Notes: generated by a model from the sequence alone, not told the origin. Counted from the stretch's first letter, positions 34,832 through 43,828 are shown. The stretch is 64,000 nt of DNA from G965225705 sp965225705 (GCA_965225705.1 OZ245325.1:744001-808000); one strand, 5' to 3'. Translations and numbers: made by a program.

Positions 34832-35527
34832 ATGGCGCCTTATATCCTTGTGGTAGAAGATGATGATGCTCTGGCTGAGCTTTTGCAGTATAATCTGGAC
34901 TGTGAGGGGTATGAGGTTGCGCGTGCACACAATGGTGCACAGGCCTTGGCTATGGTGGAAGAGAGACAGCCTGATGCTATGATTTTGGACTGGATGTTGC
35001 CAGAACTTTCAGGTGTGGAGGTTTGCCGGCGTTTGCGTGAGATACGTGACACAGAAAACCTTCCTGTCCTTATGATGACAGCACGCGGAGAGGAAGAAGA
35101 CTGTGTACGTGGGCTTGATGTTGGTGCTGATGATTATCTTATCAAACCTGTGAGTATGGCAATTCTGTTTGCCCGTTTGCGTACTGTCCTGAGACGTTTG
35201 CGCCCTAATCTTGTTGAGGAACGCCTTGTCTGTGGAGATCTTGTTCTTGACAGGCGTGCGCGGCGCGTCACACGTGCCGGAAGAGAAATTCATGTAGGCC
35301 CTACAGAGTTTCGTCTTCTGGACTATCTCATACAAAGTCCTGGCCGTGTCTTTAGCCGTGAGAAATTGCTGGATGCTGTGTGGGGGACTAATATTTATGT
35401 TGAAACCCGTACTGTTGATGTCCATATTGGCCGTTTAAGAAAAGCCCTTAATCAGGGTTTTGAAACTGATCCAATTCGTACTGTCAGATCTGCTGGCTAT
35501 GCTCTGGAGTTTCAAAAAAACATGTAA
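34832..35527 (+). CDS. phoB: Phosphate response regulator PhoB (OmpR family)
   Basis: DNA-binding response regulator for phosphate starvation. The 231-aa protein has a receiver domain with acidic pocket VVEDDDA, phosphoacceptor Asp53 in ILDWMLPELSG, and the conserved Lys of DYLIKPVS. A winged-helix domain follows (VGPTEFRLLDYLIQSPGRVFSREKLLDAVWG, ETRTVDVHIGRLRKAL). It is the last gene of the pst operon. No sensor kinase gene (phoR) is adjacent. Confidence 0.96.
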   Translation: MAPYILVVEDDDALAELLQYNLDCEGYEVARAHNGAQALAMVEERQPDAMILDWMLPELSGVEVCRRLREIRDTENLPVLMMTARGEEEDCVRGLDVGADDYLIKPVSMAILFARLRTVLRRLRPNLVEERLVCGDLVLDRRARRVTRAGREIHVGPTEFRLLDYLIQSPGRVFSREKLLDAVWGTNIYVETRTVDVHIGRLRKALNQGFETDPIRTVRSAGYALEFQKNM

Positions 35528-35924
35528 AACGACATGTTTTCTATGCCAGATTCTTTTTTTTTAGAGGTGAAGAGACCATAGGGACAGAGAGGGCCTTTAT
35601 AAGGGGAAGTGAAATATGGCCTTCCGGGTCCCTTCCCCATATCTTTTTTGGGACAGGACTTGTAAGATGACGCTGTGGATATGTTGGGTTTTCTCCCTTA
35701 TTGATCCCATAAACTGACTAAAAAAAACGTAGTGTGTATATTTTTTTTAGTTTTTAGAAATTTAAAAATTATCTCTGCCCTCCGATTTTCCTTTATTTTA
35801 CCTCAAAAAATGGAATTTATAAATGTTTTATACTTTTTTATGTTAAATTTTTATGTTTTTTATTTTAAGTTTGTTGATAATATGGAGATAAAGTAGATTT
35901 ATCTTGAATTTAAGAGGATGAAAA
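35528..35924. other. AT-rich region before the flp genes
   Basis: About 400 bp with no gene. The left part is an inverted-repeat-like GC-richer stretch with runs of T; the right 200 bp are very AT-rich, presumably the flp promoter region. The flp SD-like taagaggatg ends it. Confidence 0.4.
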
Positions 35925-36113
35925 ATGAAAAATTTTGTTTCACGTTTTGTAAAGGATGAGTCTGGTGCAACGGCCATTGAGTATGGCTTGCTGGCCGGTC
36001 TTATTTCTATTGTCATTATTACGGCTGTAACGCAAGCAGGTGGGAGCATTAAAGCTATTTTTGAGAAAATTAGAGATGACCTCGCTGACGCAAAGACAAG
36101 CGCTGGAGCATAA
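35925..36113 (+). CDS. flp: Flp/Fap-type pilin, copy 1
   Basis: A 62-aa pilin of the Flp (tight adherence) type. MKNFVSRFVKDESGATAIEYGLLAGLI has the Flp prepilin-peptidase context, with cleavage expected after the Gly of SGATAIEY and Glu at mature position 5. A single hydrophobic segment follows (YGLLAGLISIVIITAVTQAGG). SD aagagga precedes the ATG. The protein is identical to copy 2 apart from the last residues (SAGA versus SVGT). None of the tad/cpa assembly genes is in the window. Confidence 0.95.
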   Translation: MKNFVSRFVKDESGATAIEYGLLAGLISIVIITAVTQAGGSIKAIFEKIRDDLADAKTSAGA

Positions 36114-36197
36114 AAAACGTAAATCTCTTTACGTTTTTAAAGCCTCATCTGGCTTTAAAATGACACGGAAAAACGGCAGGTTAAACCTGCCGTTTTT
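36114..36197 (+). terminator. Three consecutive hairpins after flp copy 1
   Basis: Hairpin 1 is AAAACGTAAA-tctc-TTTACGTTTT (36114-36137), immediately after the stop codon. Hairpin 2 is TTTTAAAGCC-tcatct-GGCTTTAAAA (36135-36160). Hairpin 3 is a GC-rich CGGCAGGT/ACCTGCCG stem flanked by A and T runs (36169-36197), a textbook terminator. Hairpins 1 and 2 share three bases, so they may be alternatives. Confidence 0.85.
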
Positions 36198-36368
36198 TTT
36201 GTTCAAAGATCATTTTTATTTTCCTGATTTTCCCTTATTTCATCTCAAAATTACGGATCTGAAAAGCAACCTGTTTCCTTTGTATTAAATTTATACTTCT
36301 TTTCTTTTTTATTTATTTACACTATGGAAATACAGTTCCTTTATATTTAAAATATAAGAGGATGAAAA

Positions 36369-36557
36369 ATGAAAAATTTTGTTTCACGTTTTGTAAAGGA
36401 TGAGTCTGGTGCAACGGCCATTGAGTATGGCTTGCTGGCCGGTCTTATTTCTATTGTCATTATTACGGCTGTAACGCAAGCAGGTGGGAGCATTAAAGCT
36501 ATTTTTGAGAAAATTAGAGATGACCTCGCTGACGCAAAGACAAGCGTTGGAACATAA
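36369..36557 (+). CDS. flp: Flp/Fap-type pilin, copy 2
   Basis: Same protein as copy 1 except the C-terminal SVGT, 444 bp downstream. The coding sequence and the following hairpins are almost unchanged at DNA level, while the upstream 60 bp have diverged, so each copy probably has its own promoter. This suggests recent duplication or ongoing gene conversion. Confidence 0.95.
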   Translation: MKNFVSRFVKDESGATAIEYGLLAGLISIVIITAVTQAGGSIKAIFEKIRDDLADAKTSVGT

Positions 36558-36641
36558 AAAACGTAAATCTCTTTACGTTTTTAAAGCCTCATCTGGCTTT
36601 AAAATGACACGGAAAAACGGCAGGTCTAACCTGCCGTTTTT
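36558..36641 (+). terminator. Three consecutive hairpins after flp copy 2
   Basis: Copy of the structure after flp 1 with one or two base changes (the third loop reads TCTAAC instead of TTAAAC). All three stems are kept. Confidence 0.85.
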
Positions 36642-36708
36642 TTGCATTTTGGTGGTTTTCCCCTGTGCCAGACCGGCCGGGGTCAGGGGATGTCAGGTAT
36701 CAAAAGGG

Positions 36709-36733
36709 AGTTAAGGGTATAGTCTCCTTAACT
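36709..36733. terminator. Hairpin with T tail
   Basis: AGTTAAGG (36709-36716), 9-base loop, CCTTAACT (36726-36733), then TTTG. It could back up termination after flp copy 2, or end the minus-strand Trm112 gene. Confidence 0.45.
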
Positions 36734-36868
36734 TTTGTCTGCCTGGGATATGTTTTCCTTAAGGGAAAGAAGGTATATAGAGTAGAGAAACAGGGGGTAT
36801 GGTAACCAACCGTCTCTTTTCCTGGGAATTTCTTCCTAAAACAGCCTAAAGAGGAGAAAATATATGCT

Positions 36869-37081
36869 CTAGAGAGAGCGTGCCTCTTCTGGTAACATAA
36901 TGGGAATACCTTTGCGGATAGGATAGGCAAGTTTTGCAGACGGGCTAATAAGTTCTTGGTTATCCCGATCATACTCAAGGGGACCATGTGTCACAGGACA
37001 AACCAAAAGCTCCAGAAGGTGGGGGCTTATGTCTTCTGTCTTTTCAGTCTCTTCTTTTTGTTTTTTGTTGCTTTTTTCCAT
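36869..37081 (-). CDS. Trm112-like protein (UPF0434/YcaR family)
   Basis: A 70-aa protein with the family core HLLELLVCPVTHGPLEYDRDNQELISPSAKLAYPIRKGIPIMLPEEA. Relatives partner methyltransferases in eukaryotes and archaea; the bacterial role is unclear. Only one Cys of the zinc pattern is kept (VCPVTHGPL), as in other alphaproteobacterial members. The Lys/Glu-rich N-terminal 17 residues are extra. It stands alone between the flp pair and a BI-1-like gene. Confidence 0.88.
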   Translation of the reverse strand: MEKSNKKQKEETEKTEDISPHLLELLVCPVTHGPLEYDRDNQELISPSAKLAYPIRKGIPIMLPEEARSL

Positions 37082-37320
37082 TCCACTTCTTCCCTGAAGG
37101 TTCCATTATGGGGATCATATATTTTGTATGCCCGTCTTTTCTATAAAAGTGAAAGCTTTTACACTCCTGATGGAGTGGTATAAAACACATCATGTTGATC
37201 GGGAAGGTGATCAAAAATGCTTTATAACACCCACTAAATCTAAGCCTTTTAGGGATAAAAGACAAGAGCAGGAGAGAAACACTCTATCCTGATAAACAGG
37301 GCTTATAGGAGGCTATCATA

Positions 37321-37362
37321 AAAAATGGTCTGAGCATGACAGAACATACTCAGACCATTTTT
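37321..37362. terminator. Strong bidirectional terminator
   Basis: Perfect 14-bp inverted repeat AAAAATGGTCTGAG / CTCAGACCATTTTT with a 14-base loop. It lies just past the BI-1-like stop codon on the minus strand. Confidence 0.85.
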
Positions 37363-37378
37363 GGATTTAAAAAGATTT

Positions 37379-38098
37379 TTAATCGTTGGAATTCCCAAGG
37401 AACCGGAGGAGGAAAAGAAACAGGTTGATAAAATCAAGATAAAGTTGAAGTGCACCCATAACAGACATGCGTGCGGCCATTTCTACATTGCCTGCCACTT
37501 CATAATAGGAATGTTTAATTTTCTGGGTATCATAAGCCGTAAGAGCTGCAAAAAGCAAAACACCAACACCGGAAATAAGATAGCTCATAAAAGGGGATTT
37601 GAGGAAAATATTCACGATGGAGACAAGGATAAGGCCGATGACGCCCATAAAGAGGAAAGAACCCCACCCGGTTAAATCGCGTTTCGTGGTGTAGCCCCAG
37701 AGAGATAAAGCCCCAAAACTTGCGGAGGTAATAAAGAAGGTTTGCGCAATACTCATTTTTGTATAGATGAGGAAGATTGAAGCCAGAGACATGCCCATAA
37801 GAACAGAAAACCCAAAAAACCAGGCCCGTGCCGCAGCCACAGACATTTTCATAATGCGTGCACTCAGGAAGAACACAACACCAAGCGGGGCAAACATAAA
37901 GACCCATTTCCAGCCCGTTCCATAGATCATGTTAAGAAGATCCGGGCTTTGTGAGACCCCAAAAGCTGTAAGGCCTGTGATGGCCAGAGCCAGCATCATA
38001 TAATTATAGACGCCCAGCATATAAGAACGTAGCCCCGCATCGCGGGAGGTATCCATGGCCCCTGACCGGATTGAAGTGTTTGGAGATGATTCAAACAT
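37379..38098 (-). CDS. BI-1/YccA family membrane protein
   Basis: A 239-aa inner-membrane protein with seven hydrophobic segments, the Bax-inhibitor-1 fold (LGVYNYMMLALAITGLTAFG, FLSARIMKMSVAAARAWFFGFSVLMGMSLASIFL, LLFAALTAYDTQKIKH, ALQLYLDFINLFLFLLRFLG). The AYDTQKIK and DFINLF motifs are highly typical. Bacterial members are thought to be Ca2+/H+-leak channels or FtsH-associated. I chose the Met at 38098, which has SD agagga, over a start 48 bp upstream. Confidence 0.93.
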   Translation of the reverse strand: MFESSPNTSIRSGAMDTSRDAGLRSYMLGVYNYMMLALAITGLTAFGVSQSPDLLNMIYGTGWKWVFMFAPLGVVFFLSARIMKMSVAAARAWFFGFSVLMGMSLASIFLIYTKMSIAQTFFITSASFGALSLWGYTTKRDLTGWGSFLFMGVIGLILVSIVNIFLKSPFMSYLISGVGVLLFAALTAYDTQKIKHSYYEVAGNVEMAARMSVMGALQLYLDFINLFLFLLRFLGNSND

Positions 38099-38440
38099 AA
38101 GTGTCCTCTTGATTGGTAAAAAATCTTCAAAGAGTTTTTTCCACAAATGCGTCCTAAAGACGCATTTTCAGAGTAAGCCTGTAAAGAAAAAAAACTCTAC
38201 CGGATAATAAGGTGTTTTCTTGCATTTTTCAAGGTTTAATGGAGAAAATTAAGAATACAACAGGGGTATAGATGACATAATAGCAGATTATGGGCAGCTG
38301 TGTTCGCTATTTTATCTTTCTTAAAGGGGAGGTATGCCTTTTAGAGGTGTCAAAAAGATCAGGATAAAGCAATGTTTATAAAATACAGAAGAGCACAAAA
38401 CCCCTTTCAAAAAGGGAAAAACAGGCATATGCCTTGTGGT
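38099..38440. other. Intergenic region with a GACGCAT hairpin
   Basis: About 340 bp with no gene. ATGCGTC-ctaaa-GACGCAT followed by TTTT (38147-38168) is a small terminator-like hairpin upstream of the BI-1 gene. The rest is featureless. Confidence 0.4.
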
Positions 38441-38941
38441 CTAACTGTGTTCTGGCATAGAGAGGGCTTCCCAGTGCTCAGAAATATCCATCAAAGTTAT
38501 ATTGATGGCTTCAACTTCAAGAGAGAGTTCAGCACCTCCTGCAAAAACAAGGTGCAAAAAACCACCGGGTGCTTTCTCTGCATGTTCATGAGGCGTGAAA
38601 AACATCGTAAGAAACTGAACAGGTTGCTGAGAATCCTGTGCAGGGAAATTCCGGGCCTTAACCTCTAAAACATCTTCGACACGGACCAGAGACCACACAC
38701 GTTTTGAAGGGGCTTGTGGCGTGTTTTTTTCCTGTGCAGATGAATCATCATGCTGAGTTTCCTGTCTCACCTGTTCCCAGCAAAAGCGATTCATGGCCAG
38801 GGTCAGGGAAAGTTGGTGTTTATGATAAACAATCAGGCTTGGCCGTGTGAGAGAATCCTGCAGGACAGAGGCTATAACTTCAAGATCTTCACCATCATGA
38901 GCCATAAGACGCAAAAGATCAGATGTGGAGGGTGTCGTCAT
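38441..38941 (-). CDS. DUF2948 family protein
   Basis: A 166-aa alphaproteobacterial protein of unknown function. LLRLMAHDGEDLEVIASVLQDSLTRPSLIVYHKHQLSLTLAMNRFCWE and the later LVFAGGAELSLEVEAINITLMDISEHWE match the DUF2948 pattern. ATG 38941 has SD gggagaag; an in-frame start 48 bp upstream has none. It lies next to tRNA-Glu. Confidence 0.87.
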   Translation of the reverse strand: MTTPSTSDLLRLMAHDGEDLEVIASVLQDSLTRPSLIVYHKHQLSLTLAMNRFCWEQVRQETQHDDSSAQEKNTPQAPSKRVWSLVRVEDVLEVKARNFPAQDSQQPVQFLTMFFTPHEHAEKAPGGFLHLVFAGGAELSLEVEAINITLMDISEHWEALSMPEHS

Positions 38942-39004
38942 ATCTTCTCCCTCTTTTAAGGTCTTATAATACTCTTTTACACAGGTCAAAACGAAGAAAC
39001 GCCC

Positions 39005-39079
39005 TGGCAGGCCCTAGGGGAATCGAACCCCTGTTTTCAGGATGAAAACCTGATGTCCTAACCACTAGACGAAGGGCCC
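39005..39079 (-). tRNA. tRNA-Glu (anticodon UUC)
   Basis: On the minus strand: GGGCCCTTCGTCTAGTGG, anticodon stem-loop TCAGG-TTTTCAT-CCTGA (anticodon TTC), T arm AGGGGTTCGATTCCCCT, acceptor 3' strand, discriminator G and encoded CCA (39005-39007). The first acceptor pair is a G-U. Confidence 0.95.
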
Positions 39080-39296
39080 TCTCCAGAACAGAGGTTCCCT
39101 ATATAGACTGTTGTGTCATGATGCAAGTCATAATCCCAAAAACCTGCTCATTTATTTTTGTTTCCCTTCTTAAAATAAAATATCTTATAGGTTTTCTCTG
39201 TACTTTAAGACAGGAAAAAAACCTTGTGTTTTTTTACACTCTTTTTATTTTAGTTCCCAGCGTCAGAAGGGTTATCAAAATCAGGATAGTCAGGCC

Positions 39297-40313
39297 ATGC
39301 GTTATTTCATAGAAAATAATTTCCAGAAAATCAGACAGCTTTTTCCTGGCATTCTTGTCTCTGTTATGATTGCCTGGGCCGCTCTTTTTATTTCAGAGCA
39401 TTATAACAGCCCTGTTATGTTGATAGCCCTCCTTTTGGGCATTGCCCTTAATTTTTTATCAGAAGAGGGGCCATGCAGGGCGGGTGTGCACTTCATGTCC
39501 AGGTCTGTTTTACGTTTTGGCGTTGCCCTTTTAGGTTTTCGTCTGGCTTTAGGGGATGTTTTCGCGTTAGGAGGCCTGACTTTTTTTGTTGTGGTCAGTG
39601 GTGTCGTGCTGACCATAATGGTGGGGGTGATTTTTGCACGGATGTTAAGGTTTTCTACAAGCTTTGGTCTTCTAACAGGCGGGGCTGTGGCCATTTGCGG
39701 GGCCTCTGCGGCTCTTGCTCTTTCCTCGGTGCTTCCTAAATCTGACGAGAGTGAACGAAATACACTTTTTGCCGTGATTGCTGTGACCACGTTAAGCACG
39801 GCAGCCATGATATTTTATCCCCCCCTTGTTGGGCTTTTGCATTTGAATGAAGTTCAGGCAGGTATTTTTTTAGGGGGCACTATTCATGATGTGGCTCAGG
39901 TGGTGGGGGCAGGCTATAGCCTCTCAGAAGCTACAGGCGATAATGCGACTTTGGTCAAACTTTTACGTGTTTCCATGCTGGTCCCTGTCACGCTTGCTCT
40001 TTCTTTATATTATGCCCGTGCGGGTCAGCGGGGTCAGTCGGAAGGTCAGCCAGGTTTTCGTCTTCCTGTTCCTCTTTTTATTTTAGGCTTTGCCTTCTGT
40101 GTTGCCCTTAACAGCTGGGGGGTGGTTCCTGAAAAGGCTCATAGTGTTGTTGTGAGCCTGTCTCAGTTTTGCCTTGTCAGCTCCATTGCAGCTTTGGGGG
40201 TAAAAACCTCTGTGAAACACATTGTTGATCTGGGCTGGAAGCCTCTGACCCTTGTGGTTCTTCAAACCTTTTTTCTTGCAGCTTACGTTCTGACTATCGT
40301 CATGTTTTTCTAG
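39297..40313 (+). CDS. YeiH/UPF0324 family putative membrane transporter
   Basis: A 338-aa inner-membrane protein with about ten hydrophobic segments. FGVALLGFRLALGDVFALG, GLLTGGAVAICGASAALALSSVLP, GIFLGGTIHDVAQVVGAGYSLSE and the end SSIAALGVKTSVKHIVDLGWKPLTLV are diagnostic of the family, often called putative sulfate exporters. The real substrate is not established. The ATG is preceded by a loosely spaced agga. Single gene. Confidence 0.9.
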   Translation: MRYFIENNFQKIRQLFPGILVSVMIAWAALFISEHYNSPVMLIALLLGIALNFLSEEGPCRAGVHFMSRSVLRFGVALLGFRLALGDVFALGGLTFFVVVSGVVLTIMVGVIFARMLRFSTSFGLLTGGAVAICGASAALALSSVLPKSDESERNTLFAVIAVTTLSTAAMIFYPPLVGLLHLNEVQAGIFLGGTIHDVAQVVGAGYSLSEATGDNATLVKLLRVSMLVPVTLALSLYYARAGQRGQSEGQPGFRLPVPLFILGFAFCVALNSWGVVPEKAHSVVVSLSQFCLVSSIAALGVKTSVKHIVDLGWKPLTLVVLQTFFLAAYVLTIVMFF

Positions 40314-40470
40314 ACTCATGTCTTAAAGGATCTGCCCTTTCACCATATCAAGAGTGTTTTTAAGTATACGAGTCACATAGTATAGTTTTTTTGTGTTTCT
40401 ATAAAAATATTCGGACTTGTGGTGTAAAATCCTATTGTATGTCTTTGCTTCTTAAATTTAAGGTGGGTTT

Positions 40471-41583
40471 ATGATCCGTATAAAATTTTTATTGTCAGTT
40501 CTTGTCCTGCCTGCGGCTTTTCTTCCTTTTTCACCATGCATTCCGGGTGTGATGTCTGCATATGCGCATGAAGATAAAACAGTACGTGCCCTTGACCATG
40601 CCCCTCTTGGCGTTATGGGGGATCACATGCACAGGAAAGGGGAGTGGATGGTCTCTTACCGTTATCAGCATATGTCTATGTCTGGTCATCTTGATGGAAC
40701 GGGGAGCTTATCTGATCAGGACATTCTCTCTTATCCCAACAGATATCCGGGCCATAAGGGCATGATGATGGGGCCGAAAACCTTAAGGCTTGTTCCTCAG
40801 GATATGACCATGGGCATGCATATGCTGGGCATGATGTATGCGCCCTCAGACTTCCTGACCCTGATGGGGATGGCTATGTTCACCAGAAAAGACATGGAGC
40901 TGGAGACGTATAAGGGCATGAAGGGGGACAGCAGGCTGGGGCGTTTCAAAACGGATTCCAGTGGACTGGCCAGTCTCTCTTTCTCAGTCCTTTTTAAACT
41001 ATATCAGACAAAAGGGATGAGAATGCATGGTCTTCTGGCCCTTATGCCTCCTGTGGGATCGGTGAAGAAAACAGGAGAGGTTCTTACCCCTATGGGCAAG
41101 CGTATGACCATGCGTCTGCCTTATGCTATGCAGGTGGGAGATAAGGCCTGGGCGATGAAAATAGGCCTGACCTATGTTGCTGACAAAGGGAAGTGGAATT
41201 TTGGTTTTCAGCCCCTCTACAAGCTTGGTCTCGATAAAAATGATCAGGGCTGGCGTTATGGAAATCACCTGACGGTAACAGCCTGGCTTGCCCGCGAGGT
41301 GGAACGTACAACAAGCCTGTCTGTACGTCTGGCTTATGCATATCAGGATAAAATAAAAGGCCATGACAAAAATATCATGGCCCCTGTTCAGACGGCCAAT
41401 CCTGATTTTTATGGTGGCGAAAGCCTGGATCTGGCCCTGGGGGTCAATAAGCTTATGTCCCTTCAGTATAAAGACAGTGATCGTCTGGCTCTGGAGGTTT
41501 CTTTTCCCCTTTGGCAGGATCTGAATGGACCACAGATGAAAAGGCGCTGGTCTGTTATGCTGGGCTGGCAGAGAAGTTTTTAG
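40471..41583 (+). CDS. Exported methionine-rich outer-membrane-like protein
   Basis: A 370-aa protein with an N-terminal signal sequence (about 1-32, ending MSAYAHE). Mature features are HAPLGVMGDHMHRKGEWMVSYRY, many alternating beta-type segments and a C-terminal aromatic end (WSVMLGWQRSF) as in outer-membrane beta-barrels. There are 33 Met, about 9 percent, many in MMM, MxM and HxM arrangements (GHKGMMMGP, MTMGMHMLGMM). This pattern is common in copper- and silver-binding proteins, and similar Met-rich outer-membrane proteins accompany copper-efflux genes. No such genes are adjacent, so a metal role is inferred. Confidence 0.7.
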   Translation: MIRIKFLLSVLVLPAAFLPFSPCIPGVMSAYAHEDKTVRALDHAPLGVMGDHMHRKGEWMVSYRYQHMSMSGHLDGTGSLSDQDILSYPNRYPGHKGMMMGPKTLRLVPQDMTMGMHMLGMMYAPSDFLTLMGMAMFTRKDMELETYKGMKGDSRLGRFKTDSSGLASLSFSVLFKLYQTKGMRMHGLLALMPPVGSVKKTGEVLTPMGKRMTMRLPYAMQVGDKAWAMKIGLTYVADKGKWNFGFQPLYKLGLDKNDQGWRYGNHLTVTAWLAREVERTTSLSVRLAYAYQDKIKGHDKNIMAPVQTANPDFYGGESLDLALGVNKLMSLQYKDSDRLALEVSFPLWQDLNGPQMKRRWSVMLGWQRSF

Positions 41584-41729
41584 AGCAGCTAAAAAGCTCT
41601 GTCTGTGAACAAGACTTCCCTCCCTAAAAGGCTTTGAAGGATATGTCTCTGAGGCTTTATAAGGTTTGAGGGGTCAGGGCCCTTTTTATGTCAGGCTGCC
41701 TGTGTGTGGGAGGTTTTTGGCAAAGGCCT

Positions 41730-43049
41730 TTATGCCCGCCGGAGGTGTGCGATAAAGAAGCCATCTGTTTTTGTGGTCAGAGGTGAGAGGGAGAGCATGC
41801 CCTTTTCCTTTTCTTCCTTTCTTAAAAGGGTAAGTGCCGAATCATGTACTGCCCCTGTGCTTTCAAGGGCATCACGGACAGAGCTGAGTGTGAAAGCCGG
41901 GTGTTTTTTCAGGAAAGCTTCAATACGATCCTCATTCTCTTCAGCCAGAACAGAACAGGTTACATAAACAAGGCGCCCTCCTGGGCGCACATAGCGGCTT
42001 GTTTCTTCTAAAATTTTGTCCTGCTCAGCCTGACGTTGTTTTAGATTTTGCTCTGTGAGGCGCCATTTAGCATCAGGATGTCGTCGCCAGACACCTGATC
42101 CTGTACAGGGGGCGTCTGCTAAAACGCCATGCATGCGGCCTTTAAGGGCATGAAGGTCAGGGTTTTCAAGCGGGTTTTTGATCTGAACATTGTGCACCCC
42201 CGCCCGTTTGAGCCGGGGCCAGAGATTTTTCATACGTTCAGGAAAAGCATCAAAGGCATAAATCTGGCCTTTATTTTTCATCTGCATCGCCAAAGCCAGA
42301 GTTTTCCCACCGCTGCCAGCGCAATAGTCAAGAATCTGTTCATGTTCACGGGCTGCGAGTGCAAGAGCTGCCAGTTGTGAGCCTTCATCCTGCACCTCAA
42401 ACCAGCCTTTGAGAAAGGCAGGAAAATGTTCCAGATGCGGCGCACGCCTTTCAGAAGGCAGGGGAGGAAAACGTAACCCCGTACGTGTCAGAGGTGCCGG
42501 AGAAAAATCTGACAGGCCTGTCCATTTCTGCTGAAGGGCTTTCAGGGTTTTTTCAGGGTTTGTTTTTAACGTATTTATACGGACATCAACAGGGGCACGT
42601 TGTGACAGAGCCTCACCCAGTGCCTGTGCACTTTCCCCCCACCTGCGTTCCAGTGAAGAGTGGAGCCAGGCAGGGTAATTTCCACGAACCCAGGGAGGGG
42701 CTGTTTTTACATCCTGTTCAGCGAGGGCTTTACGCTCTGAAGGGGTCAGTGGAGAAGGAGCATGCGAATCTTCAAAGGCTGCTTCAAGGCGTTCATAAGG
42801 CCAGTTGAGGACAGAGAGGACAGCCCATAAAACCCAGGCACGTGGGTGATCCTTCTGAAAGACCCACCCTGCCTCGCCACGATGGCGCAAAGCTTCCCAG
42901 CACAGACCTGCAATAAAAGCCCTGTCCCGCGCCCCTGCAAAACGGTTGATACGACCCCAGTAGGAGAGAGAATCGCGTAAGGGGCGTTTCGTCCGGACCA
43001 TGTCTTCCAAAACTTCTGTTGCGGCCCTCATTCGTCCACCATCGCGCAT
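41730..43049 (-). CDS. RsmB/NOP2-type RNA (cytosine-5-)-methyltransferase
   Basis: A 439-aa SAM-dependent enzyme that probably methylates C5 of a cytosine in 16S rRNA. An N-terminal NusB-like helical domain (about 1-90) is followed by the catalytic core: ILDYCAGSGGKTLALA (SAM motif I), DAPCTGSGVWRRHPDAKWR (motif IV with a catalytic Cys) and LVYVTCSVLAEENE (motif VI with the second Cys). ATG 43049 has SD aagga at good spacing. The exact target base is not predictable. Confidence 0.91.
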   Translation of the reverse strand: MRDGGRMRAATEVLEDMVRTKRPLRDSLSYWGRINRFAGARDRAFIAGLCWEALRHRGEAGWVFQKDHPRAWVLWAVLSVLNWPYERLEAAFEDSHAPSPLTPSERKALAEQDVKTAPPWVRGNYPAWLHSSLERRWGESAQALGEALSQRAPVDVRINTLKTNPEKTLKALQQKWTGLSDFSPAPLTRTGLRFPPLPSERRAPHLEHFPAFLKGWFEVQDEGSQLAALALAAREHEQILDYCAGSGGKTLALAMQMKNKGQIYAFDAFPERMKNLWPRLKRAGVHNVQIKNPLENPDLHALKGRMHGVLADAPCTGSGVWRRHPDAKWRLTEQNLKQRQAEQDKILEETSRYVRPGGRLVYVTCSVLAEENEDRIEAFLKKHPAFTLSSVRDALESTGAVHDSALTLLRKEEKEKGMLSLSPLTTKTDGFFIAHLRRA

Positions 43050-43288
43050 TAGATCTGATCCTTGTTATGCCTCAGTTTTAAAGGTAAAAAACAGCTTTTG
43101 GGTATGGGCAGACCTGCTGGTTTTTAAAGAAAATGATCTTGAAAAACACCCCTCCCTTTTGGTCCGGGGAAGGAGGTGGGGGTAAAGAGTGAGGACAATC
43201 CTCTCAAAGAGAAAAATTGTAGTTTTGGGGGAAGGATAAAAGAATATTCACCTCCCCCTTTACATCAGAATAGCTGTCCGCACAATTC

Positions 43289-43828
43289 TTAGAGGCCGGG
43301 AAGTTTACCGGATTTATCCTTATTGGTTTTTTCTTCCTGTTGTGCAGAAGGGTCAATCTGTACGCCACTGTTCTCCATGGTTTTCTGAGCCGCCTGTTCA
43401 CGCTTTAAACGCTCAACCTGTGCTGTATCTTTGACCTCCCCGGGGGTCTGGGATAAAAGGCGCCGGGATAAATCTTCTGATTTGGTTTCAATCCCCGCTT
43501 CTGCATCAAGAACATTTCTTATGTCGGGGTTCGTTCCTCTGGCGCCTGCCTGTGCACCAAGAAATTCTTCAGCATCAGAACCTCGTTTTCCCTGTTCAAA
43601 AAGCGCCTGACGGGCTTTTTCAGACGATGACATTTCCTGGGGACGTGGGGCGCCTGGCTTAGGTGGGCGCAGGTTATATTCAGGGGGTATAACAAGGGGG
43701 GCTTTCGTGAGGACACGAAACTCATCAGGCGGGTTTTTCCCTGCTCCCATAGCATTTCTAAGACTGGAACAGGCTGGTAGGGTAAAGAGGCAAACGCATG
43801 CTGCACTCAGAAAAAATCTTTTATCCAT
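43289..43828 (-). CDS. DUF3035 lipoprotein
   Basis: A 179-aa exported lipoprotein. The signal peptide MDKRFFLSAACVCLFTLPAC ends in a lipobox with Cys20 as the lipidated residue. NPPDEFRVLTKAPLVIPPEYNLRPPKPGAPRP is the DUF3035 core; the rest is charged and low-complexity. A strong SD (aggagg) precedes ATG 43828, so a start 30 bp upstream is rejected. The function is unknown. Confidence 0.9.
   Translation of the reverse strand: MDKRFFLSAACVCLFTLPACSSLRNAMGAGKNPPDEFRVLTKAPLVIPPEYNLRPPKPGAPRPQEMSSSEKARQALFEQGKRGSDAEEFLGAQAGARGTNPDIRNVLDAEAGIETKSEDLSRRLLSQTPGEVKDTAQVERLKREQAAQKTMENSGVQIDPSAQQEEKTNKDKSGKLPGL

Larger units (their letters stand above)
35913..36643 (+). repeat. Tandem duplication of the flp unit
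   Basis: Units of about 285 bp, 35913-36197 and 36357-36641, cover the SD, gene and three-hairpin trailer, spaced 444 bp start to start. They are nearly identical; the 160 bp between them are single-copy. Confidence 0.85.
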
